The position numbers and the translations under genes are program-made. This document shows, one piece after another, positions 28,790 to 38,052 of a DNA stretch of 38,052 nucleotides; the stretch's first letter is position 1, and every line of letters starts with the position of its first letter. Below the pieces are notes generated by a model. The model was not told the DNA's origin and did no database searches. It worked only from the letters and a program-made list of their open reading frames with translations. Location: positions 1 through 38,052 of the forward strand of contig CADBRX010000005.1 in the NCBI GenBank assembly GCA_902797175.1. Direction: 5' to 3'. This stretch comes from an uncultured Coriobacteriaceae bacterium. Its GTDB lineage: Bacteria; Actinomycetota; Coriobacteriia; Coriobacteriales; Atopobiaceae.

Positions 28790-31700
28790 CATGCAAGGTG
28801 GCAAGAAGGTACTGGTGGGAAGATCGTGACAAGTGCGTGACGCTTCCTGGGCACCTGCTTGTGCTTCTTGTAGCGTTGATTGCCTGCTTTGCATTGCTAC
28901 CCTGTCGCAGTGCGCTTGCCGTGATAGGCGTGACCAAACCCTGGGAATACACGCTAGATGGCAAGGGACAAGCCACCATAACGGCCTTCAACCCCAAGGG
29001 CACGGTTGCTAACCTCGAGGTTCCCTGCACCATCGACGGTCATGAAGTCGTTGGTATCGCAAACTCCGTCTTTGCGGGTGACACAGCCCTGAGCACCGTC
29101 ACCCTCCCAAGTAGTATTACTTCGATGGGTGGCTCAGTATTTGCTGACTGCACCAATCTAGTGTCAGTGGACCTCGGAGCCATGGAGGAACTGGAGCGCA
29201 TCCAGACGGCAAGCTTTGATGGCTGCACGTCGCTTACCTCGATCACCATTCCGGCAAAGGTGAAGATCATTGGCTCCTCGGCATTCCAAGGGTGTAACTC
29301 CCTCAAGAAGGTGACATTCCTCTCACCGTATAACCCTTATGACGACCCGTCGGTCTACCTCACCATTGGCGCCTACGCGTTCGAAGGGTGCACTGCGCTC
29401 GAGGCCATCGAGATTCCCGCGTGGACGGGCAAGATAGAGATGCAGGCCTTTCTCAACTGCACAAGCCTCAGCAAGGTTACCTTTCTGGGTGACGTCCTGA
29501 CCGAGCTTGGGACGATGGCATTCGCTGGCTGCATTTCACTTGAGGAGGTTTGCTTGCCAGATGGCGACGTCTATCTGGGGAGGCAGTCATTCTCGGAGTG
29601 TGCTTCGTTGAGGTTTGTCGCCTTCACCAGCAAGCCCACCACCATTGGAGACGCCGTCTTTGAGGATTGCGGCAACCTAAGCCTTGTCGCCATTCCTGAA
29701 GGCACGGAGCCTTCCGACTGGTGGAAGCTGGGCATTCCATCTGACGCATCCTTTCTGGTGATCAGGGTAAATGAGGATGTTTCTCTCGACACCGTGACGG
29801 TCGTGGAGGCAATACGCGCGGAAGAAAGACAGCAGATTGACTTACCGGCCTCGGTCGGTACGCGACCCATTACTGAGATTGGGGAGTTTGCGTTTGCGGG
29901 TGACAGCGGTTTGTGGCTCGTAACCTTTCCGGACGAATGCCACGTTTCATCACTGGGGCGTTGCGCCTTCCAGGACTGCACGGGATTAAGGTCCATCACC
30001 ATCCCCGAAAGCGTCGAAGCGCTCGGAAATGGTGTCTTTAGCGGGTGTTCCTCCCTCGGTATTGTGAGCTTTGGAACAAACCAGCTTGAGATTGTTCCTC
30101 ATGGTGCGTTCGGTGAGTGCGCTTCTCTCGAGCGCATCCATCTTCCCGAGGGGCTGAAGACCATAGAGAGAGACGCGTTCTTCAATTGCACCTCTCTCAA
30201 AGAGATGTACCTTCCTGATTCGCTCACAACTATCGAATGCAATGCAATTTACTGTGACAATACGACGATGCCCATCAAGACCATGCGCATGCCTGACTCC
30301 GATGCGGCGATGAGCGTATGCAAGACAAGCGGCGGGGTCGAAAGTGACGCTTCGTTCTATGGCTCGTGGGACATGAAGAACATGACCTTCTTGGTTACCT
30401 GTGGGTCTTGGTTCGAGGCAAATTGGCTGAATCCTCGTTTGGACGGTACGTCAACTACAGCAACGCTTCCAACAACGACGCGCACCTACGTGCCCGTTGA
30501 CCTCGCCGAGGAATCGGTCAGCATCACCGAGAAGAAGAACCCCACCTTCAACGGTGCGCCCCAAGGGCCCGCGCTGACCATCTCGCGCTGGTATCACAGC
30601 TTGGAGCTGCCGACGGATTACAGCTTTGTGTACACCGAGGAAAGCATCAACGCTGGTGCCACCTCGGCCATCATGCGGGGCGATGGGGTCAGGTTCAAGG
30701 GCGAAGTTGAGATTGCATATCAGATTGAGCCGGCTAACCTGAACGATTGGAAGGACGCGCTGCGGGCAGACCCACTCATCTCGGGTTGCTTCTGGGACTA
30801 TGACGACTGGACGCCGATTCCCTCCAAGCTGGTCATCGATGGATTTGAGAGCGGCTTGTACTCCTATACGATGAAGGCGGCGGACTATCGCATCGATGGG
30901 TATGCCAACAACTCAAGTGCAGGGGAGGCAGCCATTGCCCTGATGGGCGAAGGAAACTTCACCGGGTCATGCGACCTTACCTTCACCATCTCAAAGCGAG
31001 ACCTGGCTACCGAGGCCGTGGTGGAAGAGATTGGTGACCAGTGGTACACGGGTGAGGAGATCAAGCCAACGCCTTCCGTCAGCGTGCCCAATCGCAATGG
31101 CAAGCCAATCGAGCTTGGCGAGGAGTACGGTGACTTCTCGCTTTCTTACGAGAACAACGTGAACGTGGGGACTGCGACCGTGGTCATCACGGCGCTTGAT
31201 GAAGCCAACGTGTCAGGTAGCACGAGAGCGACGTTCAAGATCAAGTCGGTTAATCTTGACGATGCGACGATTGCTCCCGTTGACGATCAGGTTTTCACGG
31301 GCACAGGGATACAACCCGAGCTCGATGTGCGCATTGATGGAGAGCAACTCTCGCCAGGCAAGGCGTATACGGTCACGTACGAGGGCAATGTCAACGTGGG
31401 GACCGCGACGGCCACGCTCGTTGGCGTCGAACCTTACTGTACGGGCACCAGGACTGTGGAGTTCCAGATCGTGCCCAAGGAAGTGACGGTGACCGCTCAG
31501 GATATCTCGAAGGTTTATGGGACAGATGACCCAGAGCTCACAGCTGTGGTTGAGGGGCTTATCGGCTCGGACCAGGTTGCCTATGGGCTCTCGCGCGAGG
31601 CAGGGGAGGATGCCGGGACCTATGCCATTACCGCAACGGGCGATGAGCTGCAGGGCAACTACCACGTTACGTATGAGGATGCCGTGTTCACCATCGAGTG

Positions 31701-34700
31701 CGCGGGGCTTGGAGCCACCGTGCTTGCGGAAGCCATTCCCGCACAGACGTATCGTGCGAAGGCCCTGGAGCCTGAGTTGACGCTCTGCCGTTCCGACAAC
31801 GGTCAGAAGCTTGTGGCAGGAACAGACTTCGAGGCAACGTATCGCGACAACGTCTCCGCCGGGACCGCCTTCGTCGAGATTACGGGAGTGGGCAACTACA
31901 ACGGCTCGATGCTTCTGCAGTTTGACATACAAAAGCTGGACATCTCTGGCGCGGAGGTCGTTGTGTCGTACCAGGTCTATACCGGCGAGGCCATCGAGGC
32001 ACTCCCGTCACTGGTGCGTGTTGAGGTTGATGGGGAGTGGGCAGACCTGACCCTTGATGATGACTACGAAGTCTCTGGGTGGAGGGAGAACGTCAATGTT
32101 GGTACGGGCTTCCTGACCGTATCGGGAACGGGCAGCTGCTACGGGCAGAAGACCGCCGCCTTCGAGATTCACAAGCTTAATGACCTCAGCTATGGGGAGG
32201 TCTGGCCCATTCCTGACCAGACGTACTGCCTGAGGGAAATCTATCCCCACACGGTGGTCACGCTCGGAGACGCGCTGCTCGTTGAGGGTGTTGACTACGT
32301 TGTGAACTGGTCGGGCAATCAAGACGTGGGCATTGCGACGGGGACGGTGTCTGGAGTCGGGGAGCTCAAGGGGGAACTGGGAGCGACGTTCCGCATTCTC
32401 CCGCTCGACATATCGGATGCTGAGCTCACGTACAAAGGCGAGCCTGCTCGGTGGTGGGGAGGACAGCCTCAGCGTTACTACCCCAAGGTAACCATCGGTT
32501 CGCATGAGCTGGTGCCAGGCGTCCATTTCGAGTGCTCGTTCCTGGACAACACAGAGATCGGGACGGCAACCGTTATTGTCAAGGGCATAGGTAACTGCGT
32601 CGGTGAGGCGCGGACCACCTTTGATATAGCGCCATGCCTGGCACGCATCATTCCTGATGACGCAAGCAAGGAGTATGGAACGGTCGATCCGCCGCTCACT
32701 GCGTCGGTGAACTATCTCTTTGGGGCGGATACCGTGGAGTATGACCTCGTGCGCGAGGAGGGCGAGAGCGTCGGCACCTACCAGATAACGTCTGCTGGCG
32801 AGGAGTTCCAGGGCAACTACCAGCTCGTGTGCGATGCGACGGCAACGTTCACCATCACGCCCGCAGACCTCTCAGCAGCCGTTGTCACAGCTGAGGACCA
32901 AGTCTTTGACGGGACGCCACGTGAGCCTCAAGTAAAGGTGATGCTTCGCGGCACCGAGCTCTCCGAGGATGATTATCAGGTGACCTACGCCAACAACGTC
33001 AACGTTGGCGAGGCGAGCGTGACTGTAACGGGAACGGGCAACTATGTGGGCTCCGCAAGAGGGTCGTTTGCCGTCCTCCCACGTAAGGCAACCATCGTGC
33101 CCGATGCTGCTTCCAAAGCCTATGGGGAGAACGACCCACAGCTTACCGCTACCGTGACGGGCGTCGTGGATGCTTCCACGTTGCACTACGATCTTTCCCG
33201 TTTGCCGGGCGAGGGCGTCGGGGCCTACGAGATATCTGCTTCGGGCGAGGTTCTTCAAGGCAACTCTGAGGTCGTGTTTGGGACGGGAACCTTCACGATC
33301 ACGCCTGCTGACCTCTCTTCTGCCGTGGTGACGCTTGATGACCAGGTCTATTCCGGCGCGGAGCTCACTCCTGAGGCGGATGTCGTCCTAGACGGAGAGA
33401 CGCTTGTAGCGGGCATTGACTATGCTCTTGCGTATGACAAGAACGTCGATGCCGGCACCGCGACGGTAGCGGTTACAGGTGTGGGCAACTATATGGGAGA
33501 GACGGCAGCCACCTTTGCGATCCTGCCCCGAGACATCTCGGGGAGTAACTGCCAGGTGCTCACGCCCATCCAAAAGTGGGAGGGCGTTGCGCTGACCCCC
33601 AATCCGTCCGTGGTGAGCGTGACACTTGAGGACGAATCAGTACGGTACCTAGAGCTTGGCAAGGACTATCGGGTTACGGGTTACAGGGATAACACGGACG
33701 TTGGAACCGGCACGGTGCTCATAGAGGGACTAGGCAACTATGCCGGTGAGAACTCCGGAACCTTTGCCATCATGAACGAGCGAGACCTTTCGAAAGCGCA
33801 GGTCGAGGTGGCCGACCAGCGGTATACCGGAGCGGAGTTGGAGCCAACGGTCAAGGTGACCTTTGATGGGGTCGACCTGCTGGTGCGTCAGGGGGTCGAT
33901 TTTGTAGCTACGTACTCTGACAACGTGAAGGTGGGAGACGCCACGGTGAAGCTCACGGGGGTTGGAGCGCTTACGGGCTCGATTGAGACGACCTTTTCGA
34001 TACTTCCTGCTGACCTCTCTGGGTCTGTGGTGACGGCAGAAGACCAGATGTATCGCGGCGTTGCCCTCGAGCCTTCCGTGACGGTCACGCTTGGTGGCGT
34101 CGTGCTTCCCGCCGACGATTACGAGGTCTCGTATTCGGATAATGTTGCTGCCGGAACGGCGGCTGTGACCGTTGCGGGAAGGGGCAATTGCTTCGGCCAG
34201 GCTGGCGGCACGTTTGCCATTGCCCAGGCACCCGTCACGGTGACGGCGGAAGACGTCACCAAGGCGTATGGAGAGGACGATCCACAGCTCAAGGCCACGG
34301 TGACGGGCGTCGTGGATGACTACCACGTCCTGTTTGGCCTTTCGCGAGAGACGGGTGAGAACGTCGGCTCATATGCGATTGCCGCCTCGGGAGAGAAGGA
34401 TCAGGGCAACTATTCCGTGAGCTTCTTCGGAGGAACGCTGACCGTTTTGCCTGCAGACCTCTCCTCTGCCGTTGTTGAGGTTCCTGACCAGGCGTTTGAC
34501 GGTTCCGCAAAGGAGCCGGAGGTAACCGTGCGTGTCGGTGGAAAAACGCTGGTTAGAGACGTGGACTACGACGTCTCGTACGCTGACAACGTGGCAGCTG
34601 GCGAGGCAACGGTTACCGTAACGGGCAAGGGCAACTACACTGGCATTGCCTCGGGGACGTTTGTGATTGCGGCTCGCGATTTGGCTCATGTGGAGGTTGC

Positions 34701-36468
34701 CGCTCCTCCTGACGAGACCTACAACGGGACGCGTCACACGCCGTCGGTCATGGTGACGGATGGGGACGCCGTCCTTGTCGCCGGCAAGGACTATGCCCTC
34801 AGCTATGGCAACAACGTTGACGCAGGTAGTGTGCGCGTGAGCATTGTGGGCAGAGGCAACTATGCGGGCAAGGCTAAGACCTCGTTCCAGATTCTGCCCC
34901 GGGCCGTCACGGTGGTGGCAGATGACGCTGTCAAGACGCATGGTACAGACGACCCGCTGCTGACCGCGACTGTGTCTGGAGTGGTGGATGACTACCTTGT
35001 GACGTACGAGCTTTCGCGCGAAGTAGGAGAGGACGTCGGGTCTTACGTCATTGCTGCCACGGGTGGTGCTGAGCAAGGAAACTATGTCGTGTCCTTCTTG
35101 AAAGGCACGTTTGAGATTCGCCCCGAGAGCCTTGTGGATGCCGAGGTCTTGGTTGCCGACCAGACGTACGCTGGTCTGGCACTGACGCCCGAGGTGACTG
35201 TGAAGCTGCGGGACGTCACGCTCGAGGAGGGCACGGACTACACGGTGAGGTTCCTCAACAACGTACGAGCAGGGACAGCGACCGTCGTGATTGGAGGGTC
35301 AGGGAACTTTGTGGGGACGGCTCAAGGGCGGTTTGCAGTGAAGCCTGCCCAGCTTGTAGCAACGTATGTCGGCGAGTCGATTGCCTGGGACGAAAAGCCT
35401 GCACTTGAGGTGGTGGTGACGGGATTCGTCAACGGCGAGGACGAGACGTCCGCCATCGGCTTTGAGAGGCCTGCCGTTGAGGCTCCCACGAGGCCCATGC
35501 CGGGAGGTAGCTACGTGCTTGCGCCATCGGGAGGTGCCGCCCACGACTACACCTTCGTCTATGAGGAAGGGATGCTGAAGGTGGGCCTGCGTCCGGTCGA
35601 GCATGACCCGCATGCGGAGGAGGGACTGGTGTTTGACGGATCCGAACAGGTGGGCGTCTTGCCAGGCGAGGGGTTCGCTGTGGCGGGCGGTTCAGCGACG
35701 TCGGCGGGAGAGCACCAGGCGACGGTGACACTGGACGACGGCTGGTCTTGGGCTGACGGCTCCACGGAGCCTCGCCGACTGCGCTGGGAGATTCTTCCTG
35801 CCGACCTAGCGGGTGCTTCCGTCGGTCCTATCGCCGACCAGCTGTACACAGGGGGAGCGCTCACCCCAGAGACGGAGGTCACCTTTGCTGGGCACGTGTT
35901 GGTTAAAGATCGTGACTACACGCTCTCGTGGTCAGGAAACGTCGAAGTTGGCACCGCGGTCGTGACTATCACGGGCGTTGGCAACTATGGGGGAACGACG
36001 TCTACGACGTTCGTCATCGTCGAGCCGCGATATGAGCTGGTGTCTGGGGAAGGTGCAGTCGTGCAAAAGGCCAGCGGGTCAACCCTCACGTTTGTCTTCG
36101 AGCGGATAGGCGACAATCCGGGCACCTTCGGACACTTCACAGGAGTTGAGGTTGATGGCGGTGCGCTGAGCCAAGATGCCTACGACGCCGTGCCAGGCAG
36201 CGTCTCTATCACGTTAAATGCCAGGTACCTCGACACGCTTGGTGCGGGACGTCATACCCTCAGGGCACGCTTTGATGACGGCTTTGCCGACGCGAGCTTT
36301 GTGGTGAAGGAGGCTCGCAAGGACGACCCGGTCATTCCCCGCACGGGCGACCCCATGGCATCCTCGCATCAGCTCCTTGTGACTGCCTCGGTGGGTGCTG
36401 CCCTCGTGACTGCTGGAGTAGCGGTCCTCAAGAAAAAGAGGATCGTGTGCGGAGCTGATCTGCCCTGA
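28786..36468 (+). CDS. Giant BspA-like LRR/MBG surface protein with IPRTGD anchor (2560 aa)
   Basis: It begins at ATG 28786, overlapping the previous stop (ATGA), so translation is coupled. A long signal peptide covers residues 1-44 (LLVLLVALIACFALLPCRSA). Residues 75-510 hold BspA-type leucine-rich repeats (LRR_5, for example IGSSAFQGCNSLKKVTFLSP). From about 590 on there are about fifteen Ig-like repeats of 75-80 residues, each with a word like DQ.Y.G....P and an ending NN.NVGTATVTVTGVGNY, and five MBG/YDG-type repeats (SKVYGTDDPELTA and kin near 897, 1282, 1432, 1814 and 2037). The tail has IPRTGD at 2517-2522, a hydrophobic helix and KKKR, a sortase substrate. A probable adhesin; ligand unknown. 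Confidence 0.82.
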   Translation: MTCKVARRYWWEDRDKCVTLPGHLLVLLVALIACFALLPCRSALAVIGVTKPWEYTLDGKGQATITAFNPKGTVANLEVPCTIDGHEVVGIANSVFAGDTALSTVTLPSSITSMGGSVFADCTNLVSVDLGAMEELERIQTASFDGCTSLTSITIPAKVKIIGSSAFQGCNSLKKVTFLSPYNPYDDPSVYLTIGAYAFEGCTALEAIEIPAWTGKIEMQAFLNCTSLSKVTFLGDVLTELGTMAFAGCISLEEVCLPDGDVYLGRQSFSECASLRFVAFTSKPTTIGDAVFEDCGNLSLVAIPEGTEPSDWWKLGIPSDASFLVIRVNEDVSLDTVTVVEAIRAEERQQIDLPASVGTRPITEIGEFAFAGDSGLWLVTFPDECHVSSLGRCAFQDCTGLRSITIPESVEALGNGVFSGCSSLGIVSFGTNQLEIVPHGAFGECASLERIHLPEGLKTIERDAFFNCTSLKEMYLPDSLTTIECNAIYCDNTTMPIKTMRMPDSDAAMSVCKTSGGVESDASFYGSWDMKNMTFLVTCGSWFEANWLNPRLDGTSTTATLPTTTRTYVPVDLAEESVSITEKKNPTFNGAPQGPALTISRWYHSLELPTDYSFVYTEESINAGATSAIMRGDGVRFKGEVEIAYQIEPANLNDWKDALRADPLISGCFWDYDDWTPIPSKLVIDGFESGLYSYTMKAADYRIDGYANNSSAGEAAIALMGEGNFTGSCDLTFTISKRDLATEAVVEEIGDQWYTGEEIKPTPSVSVPNRNGKPIELGEEYGDFSLSYENNVNVGTATVVITALDEANVSGSTRATFKIKSVNLDDATIAPVDDQVFTGTGIQPELDVRIDGEQLSPGKAYTVTYEGNVNVGTATATLVGVEPYCTGTRTVEFQIVPKEVTVTAQDISKVYGTDDPELTAVVEGLIGSDQVAYGLSREAGEDAGTYAITATGDELQGNYHVTYEDAVFTIECAGLGATVLAEAIPAQTYRAKALEPELTLCRSDNGQKLVAGTDFEATYRDNVSAGTAFVEITGVGNYNGSMLLQFDIQKLDISGAEVVVSYQVYTGEAIEALPSLVRVEVDGEWADLTLDDDYEVSGWRENVNVGTGFLTVSGTGSCYGQKTAAFEIHKLNDLSYGEVWPIPDQTYCLREIYPHTVVTLGDALLVEGVDYVVNWSGNQDVGIATGTVSGVGELKGELGATFRILPLDISDAELTYKGEPARWWGGQPQRYYPKVTIGSHELVPGVHFECSFLDNTEIGTATVIVKGIGNCVGEARTTFDIAPCLARIIPDDASKEYGTVDPPLTASVNYLFGADTVEYDLVREEGESVGTYQITSAGEEFQGNYQLVCDATATFTITPADLSAAVVTAEDQVFDGTPREPQVKVMLRGTELSEDDYQVTYANNVNVGEASVTVTGTGNYVGSARGSFAVLPRKATIVPDAASKAYGENDPQLTATVTGVVDASTLHYDLSRLPGEGVGAYEISASGEVLQGNSEVVFGTGTFTITPADLSSAVVTLDDQVYSGAELTPEADVVLDGETLVAGIDYALAYDKNVDAGTATVAVTGVGNYMGETAATFAILPRDISGSNCQVLTPIQKWEGVALTPNPSVVSVTLEDESVRYLELGKDYRVTGYRDNTDVGTGTVLIEGLGNYAGENSGTFAIMNERDLSKAQVEVADQRYTGAELEPTVKVTFDGVDLLVRQGVDFVATYSDNVKVGDATVKLTGVGALTGSIETTFSILPADLSGSVVTAEDQMYRGVALEPSVTVTLGGVVLPADDYEVSYSDNVAAGTAAVTVAGRGNCFGQAGGTFAIAQAPVTVTAEDVTKAYGEDDPQLKATVTGVVDDYHVLFGLSRETGENVGSYAIAASGEKDQGNYSVSFFGGTLTVLPADLSSAVVEVPDQAFDGSAKEPEVTVRVGGKTLVRDVDYDVSYADNVAAGEATVTVTGKGNYTGIASGTFVIAARDLAHVEVAAPPDETYNGTRHTPSVMVTDGDAVLVAGKDYALSYGNNVDAGSVRVSIVGRGNYAGKAKTSFQILPRAVTVVADDAVKTHGTDDPLLTATVSGVVDDYLVTYELSREVGEDVGSYVIAATGGAEQGNYVVSFLKGTFEIRPESLVDAEVLVADQTYAGLALTPEVTVKLRDVTLEEGTDYTVRFLNNVRAGTATVVIGGSGNFVGTAQGRFAVKPAQLVATYVGESIAWDEKPALEVVVTGFVNGEDETSAIGFERPAVEAPTRPMPGGSYVLAPSGGAAHDYTFVYEEGMLKVGLRPVEHDPHAEEGLVFDGSEQVGVLPGEGFAVAGGSATSAGEHQATVTLDDGWSWADGSTEPRRLRWEILPADLAGASVGPIADQLYTGGALTPETEVTFAGHVLVKDRDYTLSWSGNVEVGTAVVTITGVGNYGGTTSTTFVIVEPRYELVSGEGAVVQKASGSTLTFVFERIGDNPGTFGHFTGVEVDGGALSQDAYDAVPGSVSITLNARYLDTLGAGRHTLRARFDDGFADASFVVKEARKDDPVIPRTGDPMASSHQLLVTASVGAALVTAGVAVLKKKRIVCGADLP

Positions 36469-36674
36469 CGTTTCGTATGGAGGCACAGGCGATCTGGTGA
36501 GGTGTGCGCTACCATCTGGGAACGCCATTCAATTTGTTGCCACTTGTTCTGGGCAGCCGCGGGTACTCCATTCGCTTTGGCACCACTGTCCTAGACCCAT
36601 CACGAAGAGCAGGAATGGTCCGAAGTGTGGGTTGGGCGCTTGTCAGCTCGAATGGGGTGCAACCATGTGTGGTG
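36469..36674. other. Intergenic gap between surface locus and gltX
   Basis: About 200 bases. No gene and no strong terminator stem seen on either strand; both flanking genes converge here, so a terminator was expected. Confidence 0.4.
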
Positions 36675-38052
36675 TCACTCCTTGGCCAGTTCCTTTGCGC
36701 GCTCGATGCGGGCGAGGACGTGGTCCTTGCCGGCCAGCGCGAGCGTCTCTCCGATGCCCGGGGATGCGGCGCTGCCCACCACGGCCACGCGGATGGGCTG
36801 GAAGACCTTGCCCTTTCCCATGCCGAGCCGCTCGGGCAGGGGATCGAGCGCGGCCTCGATGTCCTCGGGCGTCCACTCGTCAAGGGCGGCGAGCGCCTCG
36901 GCGGCCGCGTCAAGAGCTGCGCGTGCGCCGTCCTTGGCCAGCCACTTCTTGACAGCCTTCTCGTCGTACTCCAGCTCGTCGTCGGCGGTGTAGAGGTAGG
37001 CCGCCTGGTCCACCACGTCGCCCACGAGCGTCGTGCGCGGCTTGAGCGCCGCGGCCAGAAGGTCGTACCACGCCGCGTCGTGCAGGCACTCGCCGGCGGG
37101 CTCGAAGTCCGCGGCGTGCAGCTGCGGGATGAGCACCTCGTCGGCAAAGGTCTGGTCGTCCATGGCATGGAGGTACTCGCCGTTGATGAAGTCGAGCTTC
37201 TTGGGGTCCATGATGGCGGGGTTCTTGCTCACGTGGTCCAGGCTGAACTCGCGGGCGAGGCGCTCGCGGCTGATGACGGTGCTCTCGCCGTCAGGTGCCC
37301 AGCCCAGAAGCGACAGGTAGTTCACGAAGGCGTCGGACAGGTAGCCTGCGTCACGGTACTCCTCGACGCTCGTTGCACCGTGGCGCTTGGAGAGCTTCTT
37401 GCCGTCGGTTCCCAGGATCATGGAGATGTGCGCAAAGACGGGGGTCGGCGCACCGAGAGCCTCGTAGACCATGATCTGGCGCGGGGTGTTGGACAGGTGG
37501 TCGTCGCCGCGGATGATGTGGGTGATGCCCATGCGGGCGTCGTCCACCACGGTGGCAAAGTTGTAGGTGGGGGTGCCGTCGGAGCGGAAGATGATGAAGT
37601 CGTCTAGCTCCTTGGCGTTGAAGGTCACGTCGCCATGGACCGCGTCGTGCACGATGACGTCGCCGCGGCCGTCGGGCACCTTGATGCGGATGGTGTAGGG
37701 CTCGCCGGCGTCCACGCGGGCCTGGGCCTCGGCGGGATCGATGTTGCGGCAGGTGCGCTGGTAGCCCTGGAAGGTGTCCTTGCGCTCCTGGGCCGCCTTT
37801 CGGTCAGCCTCGAGCTTCTCGGGCGTGCAGAAGCAGTAGTAGGCCTTGCCCTCGGCAACCAGACGCATCGCGGCCTCTTTGTAGATGGGCAGGCACTCCG
37901 TCTGCCAGTACGGGCCATAGTCGCCGCCGACCTCGGGACCCTCGTCCCAGTCGAGCCCCAGCCAGCGCATGGCGCGCAGGATGATCTGGGTGTTCTCCTC
38001 GGTGGAGCGGGTGGGGTCGGTGTCGTCGATGCGCAGGATGAAGGTGCCGCCG
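36675..38052 (-). CDS. gltX: Glutamyl-tRNA synthetase, N-terminus cut by window end
   Basis: A class I synthetase that charges tRNA(Glu) with glutamate. The visible frame runs off the window; the first codons seen are GGTFILRIDDTDPTRS, the conserved GGxFxLRIxDTDxxRS after the HIGH motif, which lies outside. Next come FIIFRSDGTPTYNFATVVDD and the nucleotide-binding loop GKKLSKRHGATS (KLSKR, the KMSKS counterpart). The C-terminal anticodon-binding part ends ERAKELAKE before the stop. About 459 residues are visible; the missing N-terminus is short. The frame is open, so the gene is probably intact. It converges with the surface-protein gene. Confidence 0.9.
   Translation of the reverse strand, partial: GGTFILRIDDTDPTRSTEENTQIILRAMRWLGLDWDEGPEVGGDYGPYWQTECLPIYKEAAMRLVAEGKAYYCFCTPEKLEADRKAAQERKDTFQGYQRTCRNIDPAEAQARVDAGEPYTIRIKVPDGRGDVIVHDAVHGDVTFNAKELDDFIIFRSDGTPTYNFATVVDDARMGITHIIRGDDHLSNTPRQIMVYEALGAPTPVFAHISMILGTDGKKLSKRHGATSVEEYRDAGYLSDAFVNYLSLLGWAPDGESTVISRERLAREFSLDHVSKNPAIMDPKKLDFINGEYLHAMDDQTFADEVLIPQLHAADFEPAGECLHDAAWYDLLAAALKPRTTLVGDVVDQAAYLYTADDELEYDEKAVKKWLAKDGARAALDAAAEALAALDEWTPEDIEAALDPLPERLGMGKGKVFQPIRVAVVGSAASPGIGETLALAGKDHVLARIERAKELAKE

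Overview
The window reads as a chromosomal segment of a high-GC Gram-positive anaerobe, most likely a coriobacterium close to Olsenella/Atopobiaceae. This is inferred from codon style, the water-forming NADH oxidase, giant BspA/MBG-type surface proteins with LPxTG-like tails, and intergenic hairpins. No rRNA or tRNA gene was seen, so genus placement is an inference.

Bases 1 to about 10,940 are an accessory island. It opens with a phage remnant: a terminator-like hairpin, an intact scaffold protein, and a capsid gene cut off after about 25 codons. A DUF2971 gene follows. The rest is divided by three copies of one 161-residue protein gene, all on the minus strand: 2147-2632 intact, 6163-6443 decayed, 9699-10184 intact. 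Between the first two copies lies a minus-strand operon of four unknown small genes and a divergent membrane-linked Xre regulator. Between the last two lies a two-gene operon. It pairs a 685-residue HTH/coiled-coil/methyltransferase-like protein, whose C-terminus copies the SSB tip (DEDIPF), with a DUF1848 radical-SAM-like protein. I consider this pair the best candidate for an undescribed system. The island ends in noncoding hairpins and a truncated zinc-ribbon fragment.

Bases 10,947 to 23,600 are mostly core-like single genes: a small membrane protein, a cupin, an APC amino-acid permease translationally coupled to a tyrosine-phosphatase-like protein, TrmL, two YbjN-like proteins, NADH oxidase, a cystatin-like lipoprotein, a nitrilase-family amidase, an anchored extracytoplasmic protein and a flippase-like membrane protein. 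Most gaps hold members of a hairpin family in which a fixed core (GGGTGGGACCC or GGGGAGTATCCCC) is enclosed by arms that differ between sites but match within a site. A remnant of a 4Fe-4S protein survives at 20296-20411.

Bases 23,660 to 36,468 form a surface-protein locus. After a strong hairpin, an exact tandem pair of 32-bp promoter-like units drives two overlapping genes: a 1636-residue protein with a Tat signal and an LPKTA sorting tail, and a 2560-residue protein with BspA-like leucine-rich repeats, about fifteen Ig-like/MBG repeats and an IPRTGD tail. The window ends inside gltX (glutamyl-tRNA synthetase) on the minus strand.
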